NCBI GenBank assembly: GCA_030158125.1
Contig: JAOATL010000015.1
Location: forward strand, 432,491 to 496,490
Length of the DNA stretch: 64,000 nucleotides
Origin: Limnohabitans sp.
GTDB taxonomy: Bacteria > Pseudomonadota > Gammaproteobacteria > Burkholderiales > Burkholderiaceae_C
Direction of reading: 5' to 3'
Each line of letters begins with the position of its first letter. The stretch's first letter is position 1. This document shows positions 17,897-26,341 of this stretch, one piece after another. The position numbers were made by a program, and so were the translations under genes. The notes beneath the pieces are model-generated. The model was given only the letters and a program-made list of their open reading frames with translations. It had not been told where the DNA came from and did no database searches.

Positions 17897-17934
17897 GACA
17901 CAAAAAAACCGCTGCGAGGCGGTTTTTTTGTGTC
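17897..17934. terminator. Strong bidirectional terminator
   Basis: GACACAAAAAAACCGC (17897-17912), loop TGCGAG, and the exact complement at 17919-17934: a perfect 16-bp stem with A- and T-runs. It separates the converging Bug-type gene and glk. Confidence 0.95.
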
Positions 17935-17940
17935 CAAACT

Positions 17941-18906
17941 TTAAGGCAATGACCTTGCCGCCCCCAACAATGCCGGAGACTCTGCTGCGTTGATCACCCA
18001 CACAGGAATGTCTTGAAGGTAGGTTTTGAAACGGCCTTTGGCTTCAAAGCGCGCGCGGAAGTTGGATGTTTCAAACCAACCCAACCATCGCGGCACAATT
18101 CCACCGCCCAAATAGACGCCGCCACGCGCGCCCAAAGTCAGCGCCAAATCGCCTGCCACAGAACCCAAAAACCCAGCAAACATGTTGATGCTTTGCATTG
18201 CCAAGGGGTCTTTGTCTTGCAATGCCCACGCGGTAATCTCTGCCGCACCCGCCACGTCCACAGGCGCTTCTTTGTGCAATTGACGCAGAGCCAAATACAA
18301 ATCGACCAGGCCTTGACCCGACAACACGCGCTCGGCGGACACATGGCCGTAGCGTTGTCGGATCAATTCGATCACGCGGTACTCGGTGTCATTTTGTGCA
18401 GCCAAGGTCACATGGCCACCTTCGCCTGCAATGGGCACCCAGTGGTCGTCTGCATCGGTGGGCAACAAGCCTGAGACGCCCAAGCCGGTGCCCGCACCAA
18501 TCAGTGCTTTAGGCGAAAAAGGCTGCGCTGTTTGGCCGCCCACTTGAACCAATTGCGAACTGGGAATGGAGGGCAGTGCCAGCGCCAGTGCGGTGAAGTC
18601 ATTGATGACATTCAACTGGCTTAAACCCAAATTGCGCTGCATCTCTGAAATGGAGAAAGACCAATGGTGATTGGTCATGCGAATCACATCACCTGTGATG
18701 GGATTGGCAATGCCCAATGCACCGACGCGCGGCATGGGCAAGTTTTTTAATTCGAGGTAAGCACGGATGGCGGCTTCCAGCGTGTCGTGTGCCGCACAAG
18801 GCAAGACCAGCACGTGCTCGATGCCTGAGTGCGCGCTGGCTTGCCATCCAAACCGGGCGTTGGTGCCGCCCACATCTCCCAATAAACGCGGAAACGTTTC
18901 AGTCAC
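17941..18906 (-). CDS. glk: Glucokinase
   Basis: A 321-residue glucokinase of the E. coli Glk family, phosphorylating glucose to glucose-6-phosphate with ATP in the cytoplasm. The phosphate motif GDVGGTNARFG is intact at residues 10-20. NDFTALA carries the catalytic Asp, GEGGHVTL and ERVLSGQGL carry the glucose-binding Glu/His residues, and GARGGVYLGGGIVPR is the adenosine motif. The start is a GTG at 18906. It is the last gene of the tonB-exbB-exbD1-exbD2-glk run with a 20-bp gap to exbD2. This links energised sugar uptake with the first step of glucose use. It is the functional glucokinase of the window; compare the fused copy at 21610. Confidence 0.92.
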   Translation of the reverse strand: MTETFPRLLGDVGGTNARFGWQASAHSGIEHVLVLPCAAHDTLEAAIRAYLELKNLPMPRVGALGIANPITGDVIRMTNHHWSFSISEMQRNLGLSQLNVINDFTALALALPSIPSSQLVQVGGQTAQPFSPKALIGAGTGLGVSGLLPTDADDHWVPIAGEGGHVTLAAQNDTEYRVIELIRQRYGHVSAERVLSGQGLVDLYLALRQLHKEAPVDVAGAAEITAWALQDKDPLAMQSINMFAGFLGSVAGDLALTLGARGGVYLGGGIVPRWLGWFETSNFRARFEAKGRFKTYLQDIPVWVINAAESPALLGAARSLP

Positions 18907-18926
18907 AAATCAAATCTTCAAATGGC

Positions 18927-19358
18927 TTAATTGACGAACTGCTCTGAGCCCACAATGCCCAGCTTGTTCAGTCCGATGCGTTGTGCGCTGGCCATCACCA
19001 AAGCCACAGACTCGTACTTTGCCTTCGCATGCGAGCGGATGTGCAGTTCTGGCTGAGGTTGAATGGCGGAAGCTTCCAGCAGTTTGCTTTCCAAATCGGC
19101 ACGTCCTGTGACGGGCTTGCCGTTCCAGTTGATCACGCTGTTGGCGTCTACGTCAATCTTGATCACCACAGGTTCCACTTTTTTGGTGGGCGGGCTAGAG
19201 ACTGGCATGTCTAAATTCACAGAATGCAGTTGCGCTGGAATGGTAATGATCAACATGATCAGCAGCACCAACATCACGTCAATCAATGGCGTGGTGTTGA
19301 TTTCCATCATGACTTCTGGCTCGTCGCTGCCAGAGCCTGAACCGACGTTCATACCCAT
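18927..19358 (-). CDS. exbD2: ExbD-family proton-channel subunit (second copy)
   Basis: A 143-residue inner-membrane protein of the ExbD/TolR family. A single transmembrane helix with the essential Asp (NTTPLIDVMLVLLIMLIITI, about residues 22-41) is followed by a periplasmic domain. It lies 12 bp after exbD1 and is clearly diverged from it, so it is not a recent duplication. Tandem exbD genes after exbB are known in Xanthomonas, where ExbD2 has a special role; whether that holds here is inference. It acts with ExbB and TonB to energise outer-membrane receptors. Confidence 0.9.
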   Translation of the reverse strand: MGMNVGSGSGSDEPEVMMEINTTPLIDVMLVLLIMLIITIPAQLHSVNLDMPVSSPPTKKVEPVVIKIDVDANSVINWNGKPVTGRADLESKLLEASAIQPQPELHIRSHAKAKYESVALVMASAQRIGLNKLGIVGSEQFVN

Positions 19359-19370
19359 GATCTTGTTCCT

Positions 19371-19784
19371 TTATTGTGGTTCAGTGATGAACCCGACCTT
19401 GGTGATGCCGGCGCGTTGTACCGCATACATCACGCGGCCCACGGACTCAAAGTCGCTTTTGCCATCGCCCCGGATCTGAACTTCAGGCTGGGGTTTCATG
19501 ACCGCAAACTTCTTCATGCGCTGCAGCAGGTCGTCTGAATTTTTAATGGGTGTGTCGTACAAGAAGATCTTGCCCTTCACATCCACAGAGATGATCACGT
19601 TTTCTGGCTTGGTCTCCCGCACCATGTTTTTCTCTTTGGGCAAGTCCACCTTGATGGACGTTGTCACCACCGGAATCGTGATCAAGAAAATGATCAGCAA
19701 AACCAACATCACGTCCACCAAGGGCGTGGTGTTGATTTGGCTCATGATCTCGTCATCGCCTTCTGAGCCTACGTTCATTGCCAT
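19371..19784 (-). CDS. exbD: ExbD-family proton-channel subunit (first copy)
   Basis: A 137-residue ExbD-family protein. MNVGSEGDDEIMSQ precedes a transmembrane helix with the channel Asp (NTTPLVDVMLVLLIIFLITI), then a soluble periplasmic domain. It lies 58 bp downstream of exbB and 12 bp upstream of the second exbD. It is part of the proton-driven TonB motor. Confidence 0.93.
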   Translation of the reverse strand: MAMNVGSEGDDEIMSQINTTPLVDVMLVLLIIFLITIPVVTTSIKVDLPKEKNMVRETKPENVIISVDVKGKIFLYDTPIKNSDDLLQRMKKFAVMKPQPEVQIRGDGKSDFESVGRVMYAVQRAGITKVGFITEPQ

Positions 19785-19842
19785 GATTGGCCTCTCAGTT
19801 CATTGAGGTTTGAAGTGCTACGTTTGAAGTGCTGGACTTGAA

Positions 19843-20700
19843 TTACTTGTTGCTAGAAGCCAGCAACACAGAGTGCAAGTCGGAACCAAATGCGTTCACG
19901 TCTTCCATCACAGCCTTGTTACGGCGCACCAACCAGTTGTAACCCAGCACCGCTGGCACGGCCACAGCCAAACCGATGGCGGTCATGATCAAAGACTCGC
20001 CCACGGGGCCCGCCACTTTGTCGATGGATGCTTGACCAGACATGCCGATTTTTACGAGTGCGTTGTAGATGCCCCAAACGGTACCGAACAAGCCCACGAA
20101 AGGTGATGTGGAGCCGACTGTGGCCAACACAGCCAAGCCGTCTTGCATGCGGCTTTGGACGTTGCCAATGGCGCGCTGAATGCTTTGGGTGGTCCAGGTG
20201 TTGAAGTCAACAGCACCCAAAAGACCCGTGTGCTTGTTGGCGCTCTCCAAACCTTTTTCTGCAATGAAACGGAACGGGCTGTCTTCGGCCAAGCTGTCTG
20301 CGCCTTGACGCAAAGAGGCGGCTTTCCAGAAAGACTCTTGTGCAGCTGCTGCAAATTTAGCGGCTTTCGATTGTTCAAAGAACTTGGTGATGATCACATA
20401 CCAAGAACCCATGGACATCAGCACCAAAATCAGCAAAGTGCCTTTGGCCACGATGTCGCCCTGATTCCACAAAGCGGACAGGCCGTAAGGATTTTCTTCG
20501 CCAGCGTGGGCGGCTGCTTCAGCGGCTGCTGGTGCGGCAACTGCCGCAGGTGCTGCAGCAACCTCAGGTGCGGCTGGCGCAGTGGCCGCAGCAGGTGCGG
20601 GTGCTGCTTCTTTGGGTTTGGCCGCAAAGCTGGCGCTGGCCAAGCTCAAGCCGGCAACCAAGCCGATGCTGAGAACGAGGGTTTTGAGTTGTTTGATCAT
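19843..20700 (-). CDS. exbB: ExbB-family proton-channel protein with signal peptide and Ala/Pro linker
   Basis: A 285-residue MotA/TolQ/ExbB-family inner-membrane protein. It starts with a cleavable-looking signal segment (LVLSIGLVAGLSLASASFAA), then about 45 residues of Ala/Pro/Glu-rich linker, then three transmembrane helices with the conserved region FVGLFGTVWGIYNALV and GPVGESLIMTAIGLAVAVPA. E. coli ExbB (244 residues) lacks this N-terminal extension, but long forms are usual in Xanthomonas- and Caulobacter-like systems. The ATG at 20700 is chosen because AGGAG stands upstream at suitable distance; an ATG nine codons earlier is possible. Its partners TonB and two ExbD proteins are encoded alongside. 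Confidence 0.92.
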   Translation of the reverse strand: MIKQLKTLVLSIGLVAGLSLASASFAAKPKEAAPAPAAATAPAAPEVAAAPAAVAAPAAAEAAAHAGEENPYGLSALWNQGDIVAKGTLLILVLMSMGSWYVIITKFFEQSKAAKFAAAAQESFWKAASLRQGADSLAEDSPFRFIAEKGLESANKHTGLLGAVDFNTWTTQSIQRAIGNVQSRMQDGLAVLATVGSTSPFVGLFGTVWGIYNALVKIGMSGQASIDKVAGPVGESLIMTAIGLAVAVPAVLGYNWLVRRNKAVMEDVNAFGSDLHSVLLASSNK

Positions 20701-20795
20701 GGAGGTGCTCCTGTGAAACGGATTCAATTAAATTTAAAAAAGGTCAACACGAGGTGTTGGATGCTTGTTGAAGTGTGTGACTGTTTGAAAAAGAG

Positions 20796-21434
20796 TTATT
20801 CCAAACGCCAGGTGTATTTCATGCTCGCCCAGCTTTGCTGAGGTTTGCCGTCAACGGTGCCCGGTTTGAATTGACATTTGGACAAGCCTGCACGGGCAGC
20901 TTCGTCCAAGCGTCTAAAGCCAGAAGACTTTTCAACGGCCGACTCTAAGACCTTGCCATCCGCACCGACCAGGAACTTCAGCGTGACGGTGCCTTCTTCT
21001 TCCAGACGCTTGGAGGCGCTGGGGTACTCTGGCTTTTCACAACTAGAGGCACTGATCACTGCAGGTGTTGCCACCGGTGCTGGATTGCTTTGAACGGGCA
21101 AAGGTGACGGCGGCGCCACGGGTTGCGGTGTGTTGGACACGGCCGCAATGGCGTTGACCGGCGTGGGCGCCGCCACTTGAATGTCCACTGGCGGCACGTA
21201 GGCAGGCGGTGGGGGGGGCAAATTCTTGGGTGGCGGAGGCGGTGGGGGTGGTGGAATGTCTGGTTTGGTTTCTTCCAACAGAACAGCCTCAACCGGTCCT
21301 TTGATGACCTTGACGAACTTGCGTGCAAGTCCGGAGTTGATGGCCCAAAACAGCAGACCGTGCAACACCACCACAACGGTCAAACCCACAACGTGTTTGC
21401 GGGGTGTTCGCTGCCGGCTGGCGTAATCAATCAT
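20796..21434 (-). CDS. tonB: TonB energy transducer
   Basis: A 212-residue TonB. One N-terminal transmembrane helix (VVGLTVVVVLHGLLFWAI), a periplasm-spanning proline-rich segment with a run of nine prolines plus further PPPPP, and a C-terminal TonB domain (YPSASKRLEEEGTVTLKFLV ... SGFRRLDEAARAGLSKCQF). Two Cys in the C-terminal domain could form a disulfide. A GGAG ribosome-binding site precedes the start. It is the first gene of the tonB-exbB-exbD1-exbD2-glk operon. Two HexR-like sites lie 90-136 bp upstream, suggesting sugar-linked rather than iron-linked regulation. Its main partner is probably the receptor at 42689. Confidence 0.94.
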   Translation of the reverse strand: MIDYASRQRTPRKHVVGLTVVVVLHGLLFWAINSGLARKFVKVIKGPVEAVLLEETKPDIPPPPPPPPPKNLPPPPPAYVPPVDIQVAAPTPVNAIAAVSNTPQPVAPPSPLPVQSNPAPVATPAVISASSCEKPEYPSASKRLEEEGTVTLKFLVGADGKVLESAVEKSSGFRRLDEAARAGLSKCQFKPGTVDGKPQQSWASMKYTWRLE

Positions 21435-21523
21435 GTCGCAAGTACTCCTTCTCGGGTGGGCGGGCTGTTGAGCTTGTTCAACACCCCAAAGTTCTCAGAT
21501 TTTGACTCTGGCTGGGTCGGAAT

Positions 21524-21538
21524 TGTAATTAAGTTACA
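21524..21538. promoter_or_regulatory. HexR-like site upstream of tonB (site 1)
   Basis: TGTAATTAAGTTACA matches TGTARTNNNAYTACA at 14 of 15 positions (consensus quoted from memory for HexR of Proteobacteria). Located 90 bp upstream of the tonB start. Confidence 0.6.
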
Positions 21539-21555
21539 GGCCGACGCAAGTTATT

Positions 21556-21570
21556 CGTAGAAAAATTACA
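21556..21570. promoter_or_regulatory. HexR-like site upstream of tonB (site 2)
   Basis: CGTAGAAAAATTACA matches TGTARTNNNAYTACA at 13 of 15 positions, centred 32 bp (three helical turns) from site 1. Confidence 0.45.
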
Positions 21571-21609
21571 TAAGGGTTATCCCTTGATTTGAGGATCTTA
21601 TCCGAAGCC

Positions 21610-23481
21610 TCATTGGCTGTGAGAAATGTAGGGCTTCAAAGGTGTGGCCAGCCGAATGCCAGGGGCAGAGGCGGGCCCATGTCCTGTCGACTCCAGTGTG
21701 CTGGCATGGTCGGGTGCAGCCGCGTGTCGCATCTCCAGTCCCACAATCAAAATATCAATCAGCAACAAGTGCAGCACGCGGCTCACCATTGGCAAGTGCG
21801 TGGCAGCATGTTCGTTGTGCTCGGCCACCAGCGCCACATCGGCTTTTCGGGCCAATGGGGATTGGTTGGCTGTGATGGCAATCACGGTGGCGCCGCGTTG
21901 TTGAATTTTCTCTTGCAAGGCCATCAATTCTGGCAATTTGCCGCCGCTGCTGATGATCAAGGCCACCGTGCCAGCTTGAATGGTGGCGGCAGTCAAGTCT
22001 TGCAAATGGGGGTCGGTGTGTGCGCCACAGGGCAGGCCCAGGCGTAAAAATTTGGTTTGTGCATCTTGGGCCACGGCCGCATAGTTGCCCACCGCAAAAA
22101 GCTCGACACGCTTGGCGGCTGCGACCAAGTCGATGGCGCGGTCAATGGCATCGCGCTGTAATTCATTGCGCAATTGCAAGATGGCATTGGCGGTGTTGCC
22201 CAAAACCTTGGCCCCCAACTCCAGCATGGAGTCATCGTGCGTCACCTGTGAGTGCGTGATGGGCACCGACATGCTCAAGCCTGAGGCCAGTCGCAACTTG
22301 AAGTCAGACAAGCCTTTGCAGCCCACTGAACGGCAAAACCGAATGACCGTGGGTTGGCTCACCTGAGCTGCCAAGGCGATGTCGTGAATCGGATCGCTCA
22401 ACACCGAGCGAGGCTTTGACAGCACCAAATCGGCCACCCGTTGCTCTGCCGGTGAAAGCTCGGCTCTGGACCGACGAATTTGCGTCAGGATGGCGGAACC
22501 TGGCGAGCTCATCAGCGCGCGTAACTGGTTGTCCAAAATGGCAGAAGCCCCCAAGAAGGTGGCTTCTGGCGCTGTGATGACAAACGTGGGAATGTGCGAC
22601 ACGTAGTTGGTGAAACGCCCCTTTTCTTCAAACCGCTTTCGAAAACCAGATTGGTCAAAAAACTCGCCTAAGCGGGGCACGATGCTGCCACCTATGTAGA
22701 TGCCGCCTGTGGCGCCCAAGGTCACGGCCAAATTGCTGGCGGCGGTGCCCAAGACACTGCAGAAAACTTCGAGGGTGGTGCTGCACAAGGCGTCTTGCTG
22801 GTCCAGCGCCAGACGGGTGATGTCGGGGGCCGACAAGGGTTTGACGCTTTGTTGCTGTAGCTCGGCCAGTGCCAGGTAGGTCAATTCGAGGCCTGGCCCC
22901 GATAGCAAACGCTCAAAAGAAACGTGCCCAAATTGCCGCCAGGCAAATTGCAGCACGGCAGACTCCCGGGCGTCAGCGGGGGCAAAACTGGCATGGCCAC
23001 CTTCTGAACCCAGAGAGGTCCAGCCTTCGCCCGATGGAATCAGGCCAGAAACACCAAGGCCTGAGCCTGATCCGATCAAGCCAATCACGCTGTTTTTGAC
23101 GGCTTGTCCGGCGCCAACTTGTCGAAAGTCAGAGGCCGGCAGGCGCGGCAGGGCCATGGCCAATGCGGTGAAATCGTTCACAACGACCAAGGTTTCCAAG
23201 CCCAAGTTGGCCCGGGTTTCTTCAATGGAAAACTGCCAGTGGTAGTTGGTCATGCGCACCTGGTCGCCATCGACAGGGTTGGCAATGGCCACGGCGGCGT
23301 GGGCCACAGGCGCAGATTTGAGGCTGTCCAAATACGCCGCCATGGCGGCTTCAAAGCTGGGGAAGTCTGCGCAGCGCAAGCTGCGCTGTTGGGCGAACTC
23401 GCCATAACTGGTTTCGATGGCAAAGCGGGCATACAGGCCGCCAATGTCAGCGATCAGGCGAGGTGAGTCGAAGGCGATCAT
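21610..23481 (-). CDS. Glucokinase-like domain fused to RpiR/HexR-type regulator
   Basis: A 623-residue fusion. Residues 1-320 are a glucokinase domain; about 333-410 an RpiR helix-turn-helix (IALAAQVSQPTVIRFCRSVG); about 455-590 a SIS sugar-phosphate-binding domain. Such fusions are known in Burkholderiales, where the regulator half is HexR-like. In the kinase half, Asn102-Asp103 (NDFTALA), Glu160-His163 (SEGGH) and Glu190 are kept, but the phosphate motif reads ADIGGLYARF (residues 11-20) where GGTN is expected. Kinase activity is therefore doubtful while glucose binding looks possible. In the SIS domain AVGNYAAVAQD has Tyr where the sugar-phosphate loop usually has Ser (from memory). It is divergent from the amylase gene and has a HexR-like site 23 bp upstream of its start, so autoregulation is likely. 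Confidence 0.88.
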   Translation of the reverse strand: MIAFDSPRLIADIGGLYARFAIETSYGEFAQQRSLRCADFPSFEAAMAAYLDSLKSAPVAHAAVAIANPVDGDQVRMTNYHWQFSIEETRANLGLETLVVVNDFTALAMALPRLPASDFRQVGAGQAVKNSVIGLIGSGSGLGVSGLIPSGEGWTSLGSEGGHASFAPADARESAVLQFAWRQFGHVSFERLLSGPGLELTYLALAELQQQSVKPLSAPDITRLALDQQDALCSTTLEVFCSVLGTAASNLAVTLGATGGIYIGGSIVPRLGEFFDQSGFRKRFEEKGRFTNYVSHIPTFVITAPEATFLGASAILDNQLRALMSSPGSAILTQIRRSRAELSPAEQRVADLVLSKPRSVLSDPIHDIALAAQVSQPTVIRFCRSVGCKGLSDFKLRLASGLSMSVPITHSQVTHDDSMLELGAKVLGNTANAILQLRNELQRDAIDRAIDLVAAAKRVELFAVGNYAAVAQDAQTKFLRLGLPCGAHTDPHLQDLTAATIQAGTVALIISSGGKLPELMALQEKIQQRGATVIAITANQSPLARKADVALVAEHNEHAATHLPMVSRVLHLLLIDILIVGLEMRHAAAPDHASTLESTGHGPASAPGIRLATPLKPYISHSQ

Positions 23482-23503
23482 GGAGCAGAGTCTTTGAGTT
23501 TTT

Positions 23504-23518
23504 GTAATGTAACTACGT
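23504..23518. promoter_or_regulatory. HexR-like site between the fusion regulator and amylase
   Basis: TGTAATGTAACTACG matches TGTARTNNNAYTACA at 14 of 15 positions, 23 bp upstream of the fusion-regulator start. A second, differently spaced inverted repeat GTAAC-N6-GTTAC lies at 23537-23552 in the same region. Confidence 0.6.
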
Positions 23519-23638
23519 TGAAAACCATGAGAAATGTAACCGCATTGTTACTTTCATTTCAAGCCAAATGAGAGGCTAATTCCCAAAATATTCAAGCAGA
23601 ATAAGCATCCTCTCAGTTAAGACCTAGATCGCGTGACC

Positions 23639-26341
23639 ATGTTGTTTCTGAACTTGCGTAGTAAAGCTACAGCCGTTTCGGCGGTGTTTGCCTTGTGGGC
23701 GGGTGCCCTGTCGCCGGCTGGTGCGGGTGCCAATTTGAAGTTGCATGTGCCCTCGCCTGACTGGCGCGATCAAATCATTTACTTCCTCATGACCGATCGT
23801 TTTGAGGATGGCAATGCCCACAACAACGACCAAGGGGCGGGTGAGTTCAACCCACAGAAAGAGTCTCATTACAGTGGTGGCGACTTGGTGGGGGTCAGAA
23901 AAAGATTAGATTACATCCAAGGCCTTGGCGCCACGTCGGTTTGGATTACGCCCCCCGTGGCCAACCAATGGTGGAATGGCGTGTATGGCGGTTATCACGG
24001 CTATTGGGCGTCTGACTTCAAGCGCTTGGACGCACATGTGGGTACCGTGAAAGAGTACCAGCAGTTGTCAGATGCCTTGCACCGCAAAGGCATGTACCTG
24101 GTGCAAGACATTGTGCTCAATCACACCGGCGATTTTTTCCGCTACCAAAACTGGAACCCACAAGCCCCGGCGCAGGGCTTTGAGCTCATTCCCAAATCGG
24201 TCCCCATGACCGCGCCAACGCAAGCGCCATTCAACCTGAACGATCCCCGCAATCCGGTGCATCGTGAGGCAGGCATTTACCACTGGACGCCCGACGTCAC
24301 CAATTACAACGACCGCCAGCAAGAGTTGAATTTTCAAATGTCAGGTTTGGACGATCTGAATTCCGACAACCCGCTTGTGCGCAGTGCGTTGCGTGACAGC
24401 TATGGGCATTGGATTCGCACCGTGGGGGTGGATGCTTTTCGCTTGGACACGGCTTTTTTTGTACCGCCCAACGCAGTGCAAGATTTTTTGTACGCCAAAG
24501 ATCCCCAGCATCCGGGCATGCGCATCGTGGCAAAGCAAACCGGACGCAAAGACTTTTTGACCTTCGGTGAAGGCTTTGCCATCGACAAGGCGGGCGAAAC
24601 CAAGGCCATGGCCAAAATTGAATCCTATGTGCGCGACCCGCAAGGTCAACCCATTTTGCAAGGCATGCTCAATTTTCCGTTGTATGGCAGTGTGGGCGAC
24701 ACAATGGCACGAGGCCGACCGACCCAGCAACTGGGCGAGCGCATTCGGCAAATGATGCGCGTGCACAGCGACCCTCACCGCATGCCCAGCTTTGTCGACA
24801 ACCACGATGTCGACCGGTTCCTCAAGGGTGGCAACGACTTGGCTTTGCGACAAAGCCTGGCCTTGATCATGACGTTGCCCGGCATTCCCACTTTGTACTA
24901 CGGCACAGAGCAAGGTTTCAAAGAGCAGCGTGCCGCCATGTTCGCTGCGGGGTACGGGTCTGGAAACAAAGACCACTTTGACACGCAAGCGCCGCTTTAT
25001 CTTTTCACCCAAAGCCTCACCCAGTTGCGCAAGCAGCACCGTGTGTTCTCGCGTGGCGTGCCAACCGTGTTGCGCGACGATGCGGCAGGCGCCGGCGTGT
25101 TGGCTTATCGCATGGACTACGCAGGTCAATCGGCCTGGGTGATTTTCAATACAGCAGAGCATGCCGTGCTGATGGACAACTTGGACCTGATGAAAGACTT
25201 GCCTGCACATCACAGGCCGCATGCCTTGCAAGGTGTGTGGGGCGTGACGGGCGCGCAATTCAAGCTGCCGCAAGATGTGCGCGTGATGCCGCACCCACCG
25301 TCCTCGTCACACAACACAGACTTGTTCAGCCTGTCATTGGCGCCACGCAGCACCCTTGTTTGGGTGGGCCGCGCAAAGTCGGACAGCCCTGCGCAGAACA
25401 CCGTGTCGCCAGCCTTCAAGTTGCAATTGCCGCACACCTTGCCGACGCAAGTGTCTGGCGATTTTGACATCGCTGGTGAATGGCCCTTACCCGCCACCTC
25501 CGATCTTGAGCTTTTGTGGGTGGTCAATGGCAACTTGCAACATGCGCAAGTCATTCAACCCGCAAGCGGTGCACCCACCTCGCAGTGGCGGCTGCGCGTT
25601 GACACCGCGCGCTGGGCCGATGAGGCGACTCAGCGCGTGGTCTTGTTGGCGCGACATGCACAAAGCAAAGCGCTGGTGGCGGTGAGTGAGGCGCAGCAAG
25701 TGCATCTGAAAAAAGAATGGCAGCTGGTGGCCAGTGTGGACGACCCTGTCGGTGATGACCGCGGCCCCCAAGGCCAATACGTGTACCCCCAAGATCCGAC
25801 GTACGTGCCAGGCACTTTTGACATCGAAAAATTAGACGTCTGGACTGCAGGCAAGTCCTTGCGCTTGAAACTCAAAATGGGTGCGATCAATCGAAGTTGG
25901 AATCCGGCCAACGGTTTTGACCATGTGGCCTTCACGGTGTTGCTTGGTAAACCCGATGCCAGTAACAGCCTGCGCGTCCTGCCTTTGCAACAAGACAGCT
26001 TGCCTGCCGATGCACATTGGCACTTCCGGCTGCGCGCACATGGCTGGTCGAACGCGCTGTTTGCTGCGCATGGCGCCCACGCGACTGCTGAGGGCGTGGC
26101 ATTGCCTGAAGGTGCCAAGATCCAAGTCGACCTGGCTGCGCGTACCGTCCAATTCGATTTACCCGCCAGTTTGTTGGCCGATGTCCCGTCGTTGACGGGT
26201 CTTAAGTTAAGCGTGAACACGTGGGACTATGACAATGGTTATCGCAAGCTGACGCCCCAAGGCGGCAGCTCTGAAGTGGGCGGGGGGCGCGCCGACATGC
26301 CGCTGTGGATGGACCGCGTGGTGCTAGAGCTGAAACCATGA
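23639..26341 (+). CDS. Secreted GH13 alpha-amylase with glucodextranase-like C-terminal domain
   Basis: A 900-residue secreted GH13 enzyme. After a signal peptide (about residues 1-30) the catalytic domain shows all four GH13 regions: DIVLNHTGD, DAFRLDTAFF (nucleophile Asp about 270), FGEGF (acid/base Glu about 305) and SFVDNHDVDRF. Near residues 700-900 a domain begins with DDPVGDDRGPQGQY and resembles the C-terminal module of glucodextranase (surface or glucan binding). The start is the ATG at 23639; a GTG two codons upstream is possible. It hydrolyses alpha-1,4-glucans outside the inner membrane, producing maltodextrins for the receptor and ABC system. The MATE gene overlaps its stop codon. 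A HexR-like site is in the divergent promoter. Confidence 0.88.
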   Translation: MLFLNLRSKATAVSAVFALWAGALSPAGAGANLKLHVPSPDWRDQIIYFLMTDRFEDGNAHNNDQGAGEFNPQKESHYSGGDLVGVRKRLDYIQGLGATSVWITPPVANQWWNGVYGGYHGYWASDFKRLDAHVGTVKEYQQLSDALHRKGMYLVQDIVLNHTGDFFRYQNWNPQAPAQGFELIPKSVPMTAPTQAPFNLNDPRNPVHREAGIYHWTPDVTNYNDRQQELNFQMSGLDDLNSDNPLVRSALRDSYGHWIRTVGVDAFRLDTAFFVPPNAVQDFLYAKDPQHPGMRIVAKQTGRKDFLTFGEGFAIDKAGETKAMAKIESYVRDPQGQPILQGMLNFPLYGSVGDTMARGRPTQQLGERIRQMMRVHSDPHRMPSFVDNHDVDRFLKGGNDLALRQSLALIMTLPGIPTLYYGTEQGFKEQRAAMFAAGYGSGNKDHFDTQAPLYLFTQSLTQLRKQHRVFSRGVPTVLRDDAAGAGVLAYRMDYAGQSAWVIFNTAEHAVLMDNLDLMKDLPAHHRPHALQGVWGVTGAQFKLPQDVRVMPHPPSSSHNTDLFSLSLAPRSTLVWVGRAKSDSPAQNTVSPAFKLQLPHTLPTQVSGDFDIAGEWPLPATSDLELLWVVNGNLQHAQVIQPASGAPTSQWRLRVDTARWADEATQRVVLLARHAQSKALVAVSEAQQVHLKKEWQLVASVDDPVGDDRGPQGQYVYPQDPTYVPGTFDIEKLDVWTAGKSLRLKLKMGAINRSWNPANGFDHVAFTVLLGKPDASNSLRVLPLQQDSLPADAHWHFRLRAHGWSNALFAAHGAHATAEGVALPEGAKIQVDLAARTVQFDLPASLLADVPSLTGLKLSVNTWDYDNGYRKLTPQGGSSEVGGGRADMPLWMDRVVLELKP

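Noticed and set aside
18891..18900. GAAACGTTTC palindrome resembling a LacI-family operator
   Set aside because: It lies inside codons 3-6 of glk, which encode the ordinary glucokinase N-terminus, so coding constraint explains it equally well.
24341..25294. 317-codon open frame on the minus strand
   Set aside because: Antisense to the catalytic domain of the secreted amylase; shadow frame.
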